This document shows positions 25,358 through 36,376 of a stretch of DNA of 64,000 nt, piece by piece. Below the pieces are notes generated by a model that saw only the letters and a program-made list of their open reading frames with translations, was not told the DNA's origin and searched no databases. Each line of letters begins with the position of its first letter. The stretch's first letter is position 1. The stretch comes from Plantago major (Eukaryota > Streptophyta > Magnoliopsida > Lamiales > Plantaginaceae), in the NCBI GenBank assembly GCA_026545765.1, contig CM048839.1:3472001-3536000 (forward strand), read 5' to 3'. Made by a program: the position numbers and the translations under genes.

Positions 25358-26708
25358 ACAAAATCTCAGCAAGTGGGATTGCATCACTCGTTCTTCCTAT
25401 GGGTAGGATGACGCTTCGAGATTCGAGATATCATTTTTGAGGACTCAACATGCAATAAGCTCAAACATGATATGGTGGTTTGTCAATGAGACTCGTCCCA
25501 AATAATAAGTCGAGTCTCCTAGAGTAGTCCCGTGACCTTTTTTGAAGCGCTTAATAAGAGTTTGAGATATGTGATGGGTCGTCTAGATGGGCAATTTGGT
25601 GGGGGTGTTTATTGTCTTCAGCGGGGACTTACGACATATTTTACCTATTACTCCACGAGGTAGTAGGTATTATATTGTGAACAATGATATGTGCTCATCC
25701 AGAACATGGGATGCACGTGAAGTGCTTCGACTGAAAAAGAACTTGAGATTGCATGGAAATGGCATGTCGTATCTATATTCCAAGTCTACTTATTTCATAT
25801 TCAACTTATCTTTTTTAATGTCCAGTTCAATCCTACACAATCTGGTTTGTTATATTCCGAGATTCAAGAGATGAAAAAAATTGCGGAGTCATACAGGTCG
25901 GTGATGGCACTGCCGATGAAGCTAATCATGGTGGGGTTGATGTCAAGACCCCGAAGAATTACTTATTCAACAAGTAAGTCATCAAATTTCAACCACTGTC
26001 AATAGTACGTAATCTTCGTTGTTTGATCACTTAGTTGATCCATCAATAGACCCTGAATATTTTTATCATCGGGATGTTCTTGAACCTACAATGAAATAGT
26101 TGATGAGTTAAATCAATTTATCATGTCGAAGATGCCCTAAAAAAGTGTTGAATACAAGAGCATTGGTAGCATTGTTAGGGACGATGACCAAGAGAATGGT
26201 CTCAAAAATATTTTCATTATAGAATTTATCGACATCATTAATCGTCTAGATTACCGAGCCATAAGATCATCATGTAGGTTGGGTATATTATAATGCTTCC
26301 GAGAAATATTGATCAGACTTTTGAGTTGTGTAATGGACTAATGGTATAAGGCTTATAGTTACTAATTTTGGGAAGCATATCATCGAGGTAAAGATGATAT
26401 CTGGAATCAATGGGGGCCAAAATGTTTTAATTACGATGATGAGACCATCCAACGAGATGAAGTTCTCTGTCAATTTTGATAGGAGATAGTCCCCCTTACT
26501 ATCAAAGAGTCAGGGAAAATCTCTCTCACATGTCGGCCTCTACCTCCTCTCATCCGTATTCAACAATGATCAGTTGTATGTTGCTTTCTCTGGAGTTACC
26601 AGTAGGAAGGGATTGAAGGGATTGAAGGTATTGATTTGCGATGAAGAGGGCAATACATATGACACAACAACCAACGTGGTTTATAAAGAAGTGTTCGACA
26701 AGTTATGA
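25358..26708 (+). pseudogene. Helitron PIF1-like helicase, C-terminal half, broken
   Basis: Pieces in several frames follow the order of plant Helitron helicases. First is an ASGIASLVLP segment (about 25370). Next is a SGDLRHILPI motif with IVNNDMCSS and KKNLRL (25587-25770), corresponding to the Walker-B-side region. Last come the QLYVA-SGVTSRKGLK motif VI region (about 26573) and a TNVVYKEVFDKL ending with stop at 26706-26708. Stops and frameshifts are frequent, so no enzyme can be made. The Rep domain and N-terminal half are absent. In intact elements this protein drives rolling-circle transposition. Confidence 0.88.
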
Positions 26709-26946
26709 GGTGAATTAATCTTTTATGTGTATAAACTTGATTTTTTTTAACACCGACTAAAGTTTACATATGTTCATGTTCAATTTCACTAATTTACATA
26801 TATACTTTAGAGGTAGGGATGACTTCTGATGTAATGTTGAAGAGATTAGATAAGTCATTTTCACATTGTATCTTTTGTATGTTTCTCAACTTTAATATGT
26901 TATTATAAAATCTATTGATTTCTTATTTTGAGTTTTGTCTCCATGC

Positions 26947-26976
26947 CCCGTCAAGTATCGACGGGCGATTGACTAG
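26947..26976 (+). mobile_element. Helitron 3' terminus
   Basis: A hairpin (CCCGTC, 7-base loop, GACGGG; 26947-26965) is followed after 7 bases by CTAG (26973-26976) and a T. This is the canonical Helitron 3' end. It lies about 240 bases after the helicase stop, in the orientation expected for that element. Confidence 0.85.
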
Positions 26977-29224
26977 TATCATAAGTTGAAAAGGAAAAAA
27001 AAATTACATGAATAAGATACAAAAATGGCTCACAAGTCGAACCAAGCTAGCTTCTGGTTGCCCTGCACCAATAATTTGATATTGTTTGACGTTGTCTAGC
27101 TCATGGAAACAACACACACGTAGTATACCATTTTTCTCTTTAACTCTACTCGTAGAGGTTATGATCTGGCTTTTAAGTAAACTTTTAACAGCTTAAAGTT
27201 GACCTAGATGTACTCTCTTGACTTGTGCTGTTATTGATATCTGGTTACCATCTAACAGTTTTCAACAGTTCACTTTGTATGAAATTATTGAAATTAAGGG
27301 CCCGGACAAGTTTGATTGACACTATACATCACCGTGGACCTTTTTATCCTGTAATGACTGTTAGGTTATAAGTAATATGTGGTCTGAGACGATTTAGAAA
27401 ATCAAACAGTATGGCAATGATCATACATTTAACGATCCAACACAATCATTTTAAAAGAGAGCATATTCCCTCCACGGTAATTGTTATCCATAATTTACAC
27501 TATTTCAAACACATTTTTTCGAATTTAAGAAAAAAATAACTGAGAAAGTGAATGTTTGTTTAATTGTATTTCAATTGTAGAATTACAAAGAATTTCAAAG
27601 ATTGTAAAAGTGGCTATATGAGTAGATTCTAACCATTTAAAGGCCGACAAAAATGTGAATTAATAGAAGAAATGAAAGTGACTTTTTTCCCAAAGAATCG
27701 TCGGTGCCATCTCCTTTGTAACGAGATTAGAAAGAAGAAAACAGAAACAGTGGACAAAATGAACAGCAAAAACATGCATTTGATGAAAAATTAATTAATT
27801 GTACTAAGTTAAAATCGATCAATATCATATTAGCATGTCGTATGTAGTCAAAATCATACGTAATCGTACCGGTTTAAAGGATTTGGTCTCAATAGATTAG
27901 TGTTCGCTTCATACTGGTCATAGTGGAGAAGAAAAAGTGAAAACAAAAATCGTAAGTTGTCATTTCGCTAGATGTTAATTTATTGGATGCTCTCAAGTGG
28001 AAGAAAAGGACCAAAAAATGTATATGTTGATGCATTATTTGCTTTGTTTTGTTTTGTTTTGGTGATAAAACAGAAGACTTTTAAGACACAAGTGTAATTA
28101 AATAAAAATTATCCTTGCGTATAACAACAATGGAGGGGTCCGTATGGGGAGAATAGATAGGGATGACGGATAGTAAGTATTATTGTCGGGTTCAGGTGGT
28201 TTTTTAGCATTCATCTTTACAATACTTCACCCTTTTGTCTGTCTATTATCTTCTGGAAATTTAACAGATTCCATGAGAGGGAGGTAGTATGTTTGAATTA
28301 ACTTCTGGATGAAAGAACTGATGTGTAACGTTCTGTCCCCTTCAGGGGTGAGGGACGATCAAAATACTTCGACTGTTCTATGGGTGCTGGCTCCACTGTA
28401 CGAATGCATGTCATTTCCCATGCATTTTGTCTCAACTCGTGTGCGGAAAGACTCATCAATTGGTCACCTTCCTAATATTGTTCCATTAAGTGTTTTTCTC
28501 TTTTCAATTAACAGTGTAACATATTTGATGTACTTTAATGTTTGAGAAACGCTAGGGTAAATTTTAAAAGATGTTACTCTCATAATCCATTGGAAAATCA
28601 ATCATATTCAACCTTTTAGAAAATAAGGAAACAAACGAACTATCAGTCACGATATCTAGATAACTAGTGGACACTCTGTCATTAACCAATTAAATTATCA
28701 GAATGTTTTATAAGAAAATATATAATTAAGTTGAATATCTTCAAATTGAAATATTGCTTGACTAGCCAGGTTACATGAGATGATGTGCGTTTAATTCATA
28801 GACGATGAGACCGATAGTATTTGAAGAAAACGATTGTGGATTCGACTTTGGGTAGGTTAGTACTAATATTGTATTGAAGCAAAATGATTAGCGTTTCAAC
28901 GCTAATTAAGTAAGCTTATAAAACAATTGATCAACACTGAGTGCATATAATAATTTAATTAGGTAAAGTATTAAAGGATATACTTTATTATGATTATTCA
29001 AAAAAAGTAGATTAACTAACTAAACAAAGCCCTCTAACTATCACGCCTACTACTCGAGGCATCAATTTAATTAGTCTTTTGCTTCACATTATCCATAATC
29101 ATGGAGTCGTGCTGATAAACCATTAATCATAAAGTTAAAACGTCTTATATCATTAACAATTTTTTAATTAGTAACTTTAACCGGATAGCGATTTGTATAA
29201 TTGATATTTGTCCAAATATTGAAG
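26977..29224. other. Intergenic DNA without a supported gene
   Basis: Possible single MITE left end at about 27467 (TTCCCTCCACGG) without a partner. No gene, RNA or long repeat is recognised. Confidence 0.5.
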
Positions 29225-29238
29225 TAATAGAAATTACC

Positions 29239-29264
29239 TCACACGCGTGACGCTACGCGTGTGA
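29239..29264 (-). mobile_element. Degenerate Helitron 3' hairpin
   Basis: A perfect 10-bp stem with a 6-base loop (TCACACGCGT / ACGCGTGTGA) resembles the ACACGCGTAGCGTGT hairpin of the Helitrons at 6110 and 56507. On the minus strand it lies just downstream of the helicase fragment. The CTRR end is not preserved. Confidence 0.55.
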
Positions 29265-29335
29265 AGCGTATTCTGGTCTTGCTTTATGGTTTGCCGAGTT
29301 ATATTTGATCCGTCTCAGTACAATTTTACAAATAT

Positions 29336-29605
29336 CTATTTAAACTTATGATAATTGTCAAAGTTGGTTAATATTATAACAAAGCTCCGATTCTGTAAGA
29401 TTTCTGTGTGTACAACATTTCTTGTCTTTGTGTGGTCATCGGAGTCTACTGTAGGCGGCCTAATCAATACCCTGATCGCTGATGATCTACGCGCTCTTGA
29501 CAACGCAACATACATATGTCCATGTGACAAAATCGGCTGTGACAACCATTTCTAGCGTTTGTCCTTTTGCCTTGTTTATCGTCATTTATTTCAAAACAAC
29601 CTTAA
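29336..29605 (-). pseudogene. Helitron PIF1-like helicase fragment
   Basis: On the minus strand, an MTINKAKGQTLEMV motif (about 29605-29560) is followed, after a frameshift, by SHGHMYVALSRAR and a TRNVVHTEIL ending. These match the last conserved motifs of PIF1/Helitron helicases. Only about 85 codons remain. The lineage differs from the helicase at 25358-26708, because the last motifs diverge strongly. Confidence 0.85.
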
Positions 29606-29953
29606 TTGCTTCCTCTTCAAATGCATTTCTCAATAACTCCCTTCAATCATTGCACAAGCTACTCAAGATCTCGTTTCTAAATCTAGAAAATTACATTCAC
29701 ATGCATAACATGTATACCAATCGATAAAACCAACAAATCAATCATACAATTCTACGAAGTAAAATACCAACATTTGAATAATAAACACATACAATATTTT
29801 AAATAATTATGTTGTAAGAGATGAAAATAAAAATTCTCTCTCATATGCCCTGCCTCCCCAACCCATCTATTATCTAATGTTGTTTTACGTTTTCAATTTT
29901 TTTTAAAATCATTTTGAAGGTTATGAATTTGTAGTTGTGCAAAACCACCAATA

Positions 29954-30751
29954 TTTTTTTTTTTGAAGAAGTAAAAGATTTTATTGCTCCAAGGAACATC
30001 AGGAATGTTCCACAAGTACATAGTCAATTACAAAAAGCTAAATCACAACCACCAAAAAACTGAGAAAAAACTATCAGGTCCACAGTATCTCCAAAAAAAG
30101 TCTCAAAGTACACATAAGCCCAGTCAAAATCCAACCGGAACCTCGATCTCCCAATCTTCCAGAGTACCCACGATACCCCTCTCGTCTAGCATGTCGAGAC
30201 ACCGAGATGTCTCGCCAAGAGTTAAGAGATAGAGCGTGCACCACAATGGAGGAATATCACCCAGGGAAGAAAGAAAAGGTGATGAATTCCATCATGGCAA
30301 ACCAGAAAAACATGAGATCAAGGGGTGAACCCAAACCGACCTGTGAGCACTAGAAACTCAGAAACATCATAAAAAGAAGAAAACAACCATCAGCCAGACC
30401 CAAACTCAGCAACCAAATCCACTCATTGACCTAGATAGCAAATCAACAAAGAACCCAGTATTCGAGCCACCTCAATTACACAAAATTTCAGTTGGAAAAC
30501 CTACCCTATCCGAGAACTGATATCCAGCATTGATCACAGTTTGATATTTAAACCAAAGCCATAGGTACCATTTGATCGTCTGTACGACGTCACTTGGAGA
30601 CGGAGTTACACCACGAAAAAACAGCTCATTCCGTGCATTCCATAAAACCCAAAGTGTACAGTGAAAAGTTGTAATCCATGCCTCATTTTTCTTGACGACC
30701 TCAGAATTTGCAATATACTCCATACATCCAGAAATCGAATCAACCTCGCAG
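29954..30751 (-). mobile_element. 5'-truncated LINE (L1-like) with target-site duplication
   Basis: On the minus strand, the fragment ends in a poly(A) tail (T11 on the + strand, 29954-29964). It is bounded by a perfect 11-bp duplication AACCACCAATA at 29943-29953 and 30752-30762. An 83-codon frame (30723-30472) has a WVLWNARNELFF motif from the zinc-binding/RNase H-side end of plant L1 ORF2. The rest is 3' UTR. The length is 798 bp, so this is a typical truncated target-primed insertion. Confidence 0.88.
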
Positions 30752-30784
30752 AACCACCAATAATGAGTGATTTAAGTGGTGTTT

Positions 30785-31415
30785 TTAAGTATAAGTATTA
30801 TTGAAAACATCTATAGCATTAGCATATTTGGCATGCGACTTTAACGTACCTAAATTTAACAAACCTTTAACAAAAGAACGGTTACTCGATTTAATCAACA
30901 CTTCCTTCCCCGCTTTAGATAATAAATTCTGACTAAAGCCTTGTACTTTACTCCACACCCTTCCCCTTAGCCAACTAAAAACCTCCTTTTTTTTACCTCC
31001 CCATCTCAGTAGGCAAATCCAAATACTTCTCATGCTTATCCACGACTCTAACAGGAAGACACTCTCTCACCTCATTCACCCTCTCACTCCCTGTGTTACG
31101 ACTGAAAACCACAGTAGACTTCTCAATATTAATCACTTGACCCGAAGCAAGGCTATAACGATCAAGAATACTAGCAATCTCCAAAGCAGCAGAAGAAGTA
31201 GCTTGACAAAAAAGAAAAGTTTCGTCGGCAAAAAGCAAATTAGAGATCCTGAGCGCACTCGGAGCAACAACCATCCCTCGTAACGCCTCCCTCCCCTTCG
31301 CATCACGAATAAGAGCACTAAAAGCTTCAGTAACCATAAAAAACAGATAAGGTGAAACGGGATCCCCCCTGTCGGATACCCCTCTCCGGCTGGATGTGAT
31401 GAAGGAGTCGATCAT
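30785..31415 (-). pseudogene. LINE reverse-transcriptase fragment
   Basis: Read on the minus strand, 31415-30993 shows a V-S-D-R-G-D-P-V-S-P-Y-L-F motif (RT domain 4). It continues with LLFADETFLF, where the catalytic F-A-D-D has become F-A-D-E, and YLDLPTEMGR. After a frameshift near 31000 it continues with KKEVFSWLRGRVW and KAGKEVLIKS to about 30890. The homology stops there, so the fragment lacks both ends. It is separate from the LINE at 29954-30751, whose target duplication ends at 30762. Confidence 0.88.
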
Positions 31416-31610
31416 TTAACAAATTAACATGTTATTTTCAACATCTCATCTATACCGTTTTTCAATTTATTTACTTTCTAAAATTAATTTTACTCCTTCA
31501 ATTTCGTTAAAAGTTGAACATTGTGATTGTGGTATGCCGTAAAACATACCATTGACTCCTTCAATTATTATTATTATTATTATTATTAGGATAAGAAATT
31601 AGTATACATA
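31416..31610. repeat. Short intergenic stretch with ATT repeat
   Basis: An ATT trinucleotide run lies at 31566-31589. Otherwise nothing is recognised. Confidence 0.6.
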
Positions 31611-31761
31611 AGGATAAATTACTTATATAAGCCACATATGAAAAACTATGACATATAAATACATCTCAAAATAACTATTACAAAAAATGTCAATCTAATT
31701 GATTGTGGACTTCAAAACTCTCGCTCAATCAGATTTAATAAACATTTGAATCCACCTTTCA

Positions 31762-31765
<4 letters not shown>

Positions 31766-31792
<27 letters not shown>
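31766..31792. repeat. (CT)n microsatellite
   Basis: About 13 CT units just before the exon-like segment. The arrangement resembles the 5' UTR of a plant gene. Confidence 0.95.
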
Positions 31793-31810
31793 GCTCCCTT
31801 ATCAATCAAC

Positions 31811-31971
31811 CTCATCATCTCAAAAATCAGATGGTCCAACCTTTCTGACGTCTTCCGCCACCAGATCAATTGCTTCTTCTTCGACATTGGAGACGGATTC
31901 GGCCGAATCAAGGCTCTGGTTCTCTCAGGATCGCTAGATCGAAAGGGACCAGTTTCTTTGTATGAGTGGAA
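31811..31971 (+). pseudogene. Exon-like segment captured in the MULE-like element
   Basis: One frame is open across about 53 codons and is much richer in GC than its surroundings. It includes DVFRHQINCFFFDIGDG and SLYEW-type sequence, and ends at a good donor context (GAA followed by GTAAGG). With the CT tract before it, this looks like the 5' UTR and first exon of a host gene, but I do not recognise the protein. No start codon in this frame was confirmed. Confidence 0.35.
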
Positions 31972-32189
31972 GTAAGGCTCTATTTGGAAATTGATCCAGA
32001 CTTTTCATTGTTGGTAAATATTGTTGTTTTAATAAGCATTCTGAATTTGTTGATTGTTGTTAATGAGCATTGTGAATTTGTTGAAATTGAAGCTGGATTG
32101 AAAGGTGTGTACGAATTTGGTTTCCTATGTTTTGGTATGTATGTATCTTATTACTGGTTTTGCTAATTGATCTGGGTTCTAAATTTCTT

Positions 32190-33500
32190 CTACAATTAGT
32201 TTCAACATAAAAAAATATATTACTTTCGTTAGTTTTAGCATCAATTGTATTCGTTTCAGTATCATTAGTATTAGTTTCAATAAATCAGAAAGTTAGTTTC
32301 AGGTTCATTAGTACTACTATTAGTTTCAGGTTCATTAATTAAAGTTAGTTTCATAAACTCAGAATGTTAGTTTCATGGCCAACAATATTAGTTTCATCAT
32401 CATTTGTATTAGTTTCAACATCATTAGTATTAGTTTCAGGAACTCAGAAAAGTTAGTTTCAGGAACTCTGAAAAGTTAGTTTCAGGTTCATTAGTATTAG
32501 TTTCAGGTTCATTAAAGTTAATTAATTTCTTAGTTTCAGGTTCATTAAAGTTCCAGGGCCAACAATGTTAGTTTTAAAACAAAACAGTACTTTGTTTCAG
32601 CATCATTAGTATTAGTTTCACGAACTCAGAAAATTAGTTTTGAGGTTCATTAAAGTTAGTTTCAAGAACTCAAAATGTTAGTTTCAGGTTCATTAAAGTT
32701 AGTTTCATGGCCAACAATGTTAGTTTCAGAACAAAAAAAAGTATTATTTTCAGCATCATTTGTATTAGTTTCAGAAACTCAGAAAGTTAGTTTCAGGTTC
32801 ATTAGTATTAGTTTCAGGAACTCAGAATGTTAGTTTCATATTCACTAAAGTTAGTTTTAGTAACTCAGATTGTTAGTTTGAGGTTCATTAAAGTTAGTTT
32901 CAGGGCCAACAATGTTAGTTTCAGAATAAATAATATTAGTTTCAGTATCATTAGTATTAGTTTCAGCATCATTAGTATTAGTTTCAAGAACTCAGAAAGT
33001 TAGTTTCAGGTTCATTAAAATTAGTTTCAGGAACTCAAAATGTTAGTTTCAGGGTCAACAATGTTAGTTTTAGGACAAAATAGTATTAGTTTCAATAACT
33101 CATAATTCTAAAACCCTAGGGGAAATTGGGAACCCAATCAACTGTTGAAGTACACCCTCCGGGAGCTACGGTCTTAATTAGGGTTTAGGCCGGGTTCAGG
33201 GGCTACCACCTTGGACCCGTCCTTAACCCTAATTAAGCGGTTGTCGGGGCAATGAAGCACTAGTTTCACCGTCGACAATATATATTAGTTTCAACATCAT
33301 TAATATTAGTTTTAAAGTTAGTTTCAGCATTAACAATCTTAGCTTCATTGGTTTCAATATTAGTTTAATTGGTTTCAGTTAGTTTTATCAACACCATTAG
33401 TTTCAGCATGAACATTGTTGGTTTCATTAGTTTCAGTTGAAACCAACGTCATAATCGACATGAATGTTAGTTTCAAGTTTCAACAATAAATATTCGATTC
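32190..33500 (+). repeat. Dispersed TTAGTTTCA array
   Basis: The 9-mer TTAGTTTCA occurs roughly forty times on the same strand. Short alternating spacers come from a small set: GGTTCATTAAAG, GGAACTCAGAA, TGGCCAACAATG, GCATCATTAGTA. Unit length varies, so this is not a simple minisatellite. A GC-richer block with a hairpin interrupts it at about 33110-33255. No coding sense was found. Confidence 0.9.
33173..33237. other. Perfect 13-bp hairpin in the array interruption
   Basis: CTTAATTAGGGTT (33173-33185) pairs with AACCCTAATTAAG (33225-33237) across a 39-base GC-rich loop. The surrounding block (about 33110-33255) lacks the array motif, so it is probably a separate insertion or a preserved part of the original sequence. 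Confidence 0.8.
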
Positions 33501-33880
33501 AATGTTAGTTTAATTGGTTTCAGGTCGTCAGCTAGTTTTAGTTACTTTCATTGGTATTCACAATATTATTCAAATATAATTAGTTAGTAATTAATTAGCA
33601 CTTTAATTAGATGAGTTTATGTAAAAAAATAATTAAATATAAGTAGTAAGTAATCAATTAACATTAATGGATATCAACTATGTTATCAAACCCAATATAG
33701 CGAGAATTTGAAGTCCATTTGATTAGAATTTAGGGAAAAAAAATAGATTGAACTTTTTGTAAGAATTTATTAGATTTTAGGGCATAAAAAATAGACTGGA
33801 ATTTTTTGTAAGAATTTTATCAAGTTAGGTTATATGTTAGTTTAATATCTAAATTGACATTTTTATGTAATTTCCTCTAT

Positions 33881-35697
33881 AAATAATAAGGTGACAGCCG
33901 TAAAATTTGAACAGTATTGGTCAGCTGCTTTAACTCTCAATCCAGCTTGTCCTGTGAGTACAATTGGGGGTACAAGGTACATACATCACATCCTTTTCCA
34001 ATCCTCCGGAATTAGGGAATTAATGGTCCTCACAATACTGATTCCTACTGTTCATCTTCATTACCTCCAACTTTGTTTTCTCCACTTTTGCTGCTGCTGC
34101 TATTTGTCAAGAGTCCTAGACCACCCTGGCATGACTTCTGATCCTCATCCAAACCACACCGTGAAATATGTTAATTCGTGCAAATCGAATACTAGTCATT
34201 CATAATCTTTGAAGTTGGAAAACATTTGAAAAATCGAGTTTTCAAGTGATTTCTATTGTTTAAGCTCCTGTTTCTAACGTTGTACAAAAACAAGGGATGT
34301 GAAACATAATCATTTTTTTTTTGCCAATTGAAGACATTGTATAAGGTACATACATTCCATTCAAACTTTCAAGGTCAAAATTCACACCAACCACATCAAT
34401 TATATAAATTTTAGTAATACAACTTTTCCATATGTATTCATAAGAAAATTAAACAACGTGAATCGAATCAAATAGTATAAGGAATAATATCAACTAGGAC
34501 TAAAATGGGTCAGACGAAAGGGGAAGGAACATAACATCCTCTTTTATGCCCCTTAACCCATTTTCTTTTCGTTTAATATTTGTACTACCACAATCAACGC
34601 TTTGGATCCTGAATTTTAAATTTATCCCTTTTACTTTACTTTTTTTATTAAAATTATATTCTACCTCTTTAATTCAAACTCATATCGGTGCCATTTTACC
34701 ATTGAACTACTATAATTTACTTCACTAATTCGATACTAAGTATAATGTACCGCCCCCAGTGGTCGAGTTGAATTATGGTTATTTGAGTCGGCATTGTTAC
34801 TCGTAGGTAGGTTTATGAGTGATGTTTGGCCCATGACGCAACATATATAATTTTCCACATGTTTTATCCTCACTCGCACATACGAGAACTCCCAGTAAAC
34901 CGACGATCCTAAAGTTACTCCAAGAGAAACCATTTTTAATTCTTAAGTTATGTTACAAAATAAATGTGAACCATGTTGGCATAATTAGCAATCCCAGTCA
35001 ATTTTACTACTGTTAAGTTAATTTGGTGCTCCCTCTATCTCGAAACTTCATATACCAGAGTTGGCGAAGTAGTTTTTATGTCTAAAATAAAAATAATTTA
35101 TAAGCCATAAAAATGTGACAATATGTGTAATTTTAATTTCAAAATATATAATTTTCTATCTGTGTGTTAAAGATTATTTTAGGAACGTATGAAGTTTTGT
35201 GGGACATAAAAAAGATGTGATAAGTTAAGCGCGAATTCTAGAATATCTAATACCCACAAACTTGTGGATGGAGTAATTAAAGTACTACATGGTGAAAGTA
35301 AAGAAACACCAGGAGAGACAGTAAAAAGGAAGAATTTAAGCGCGTGTAATAAATAGAATGAGAACAAAAACATTGAGAAGGTAAATAAAACTAAAAAATG
35401 AAAAAACGTACAACACTTGTACAGCACACCACAATATCAAAGCAAAAGCTTCGTGAAATGGTGAAACCAAAATTCAATTCATTTCCCCGCATTTAATTAA
35501 ACACTTTTCAAATCACAAACCCTCTATATACCAACATATTTTCATCCGTTACGCTAGAATAGTCCACAATCTTTCCTTTTCGATGTTTACGACGATGATA
35601 GCTTATTTATTGGTGGAAAGAGAAATGATAAAGAATTGATAAAATATGAAATATAAGAGAGATAAATGATAAAAAATGAAATTTTTTTAAGATGATC
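33881..35697. other. Intergenic DNA without a supported gene
   Basis: A possible decayed MITE lies at about 35030-35275 (GCTCCCTCTATCTCG left, GTGGATGGAGTAAT right). The 104-codon frame at 33891-34205 has no recognisable domain and is not called a gene. Confidence 0.5.
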
Positions 35698-35839
35698 TAT
35701 GTTCTCTTCGTCTGAACAGAATTGAATATAATAAACCGAATTGATGTGAAATGAACTGACCTGAATTTATTTGTAGTGTAAAATTCAATTAAGAAAATCT
35801 GAACTGAAATTAATGAGTTTTCAGATAAAGATAACATAA
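35698..35839. mobile_element. Tourist-like MITE
   Basis: The left end TATGTTCTCTTCGTCTGAA pairs with the right end TTCAGATAAAGATAACATA. The same terminal repeat type occurs at 58234-58333. The interior has GAACTGA/TGAACTG motifs as in 55368-56281. Confidence 0.6.
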
Positions 35840-36140
35840 CCATATTGTGGTAAGATGGTTCACTTTTTTAATAGTTAGTAAGTGTCCTAAATTAGTGGAA
35901 CGTCAAAAAAAGAATCATGTACATTTTTTAGCGGAACTAAATAAGTATATATTATTAATTAAAACGTATATATATTGTTAATAACCTGTGTTTTTTGTAT
36001 TCTAAAAAACCAACAAAATTTGAGAATAGAAATATTTTGATTATAAGTTTATTAATATTAATAATAAATCATAAAACTATATGTACGTCTAGACTTGCTC
36101 CTTTTAAATTAAAAAAAATGAAACACTGGACTCTCTTTCC

Positions 36141-36148
36141 TATATATA
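36141..36148 (+). promoter_or_regulatory. TATA box of the patatin-like gene
   Basis: TATATATA lies 229-236 bases before the start codon. It is followed by a pyrimidine-rich leader (CTTCTCCTCACTCTTCCACT), so transcription likely starts near 36175 and gives a 5' UTR of about 200 bases. Confidence 0.6.
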
Positions 36149-36376
36149 CACACCACACGTAAACCTCCTTCTCCTCACTCTTCCACTTCACTCCCAGTTT
36201 CATTTTAGTGAGAGAAACAACAAAAAATCCAAAGAAACACAAACAAACTCCATTAATACCCTCTCAGTAAATTCGCGTGACCTCTCTGCTCTGTACTTCT
36301 CTTCTCACGGAATTTATCCTTCCTACCTCTCTTCTACCTGCTGAATTCCAATTTTGACAAATTCAATTGATCGGAA

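Larger units (their letters stand above)
31611..33880. mobile_element. MULE-like element with long degenerate inverted repeats and a TTAGTTTCA array
   Basis: The first about 145 bases (31611-31755) are related to the reverse complement of the last about 210 bases (33668-33880). Shared blocks are AAATTAC near the tips, ATTACAAAAA further in, and GGACTTCAAA followed by CTCGCT. Long inverted ends and non-homologous contents are typical of Mutator-like elements. No transposase is present. A target duplication could not be fixed. Inside are an exon-like segment (31811-31971) and a long array (32190-33500). Boundaries are approximate. Confidence 0.55.

Noticed and set aside
33891..34205. 104-codon open frame
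   Set aside because: No domain, no splice context and low-complexity composition; not called a gene.
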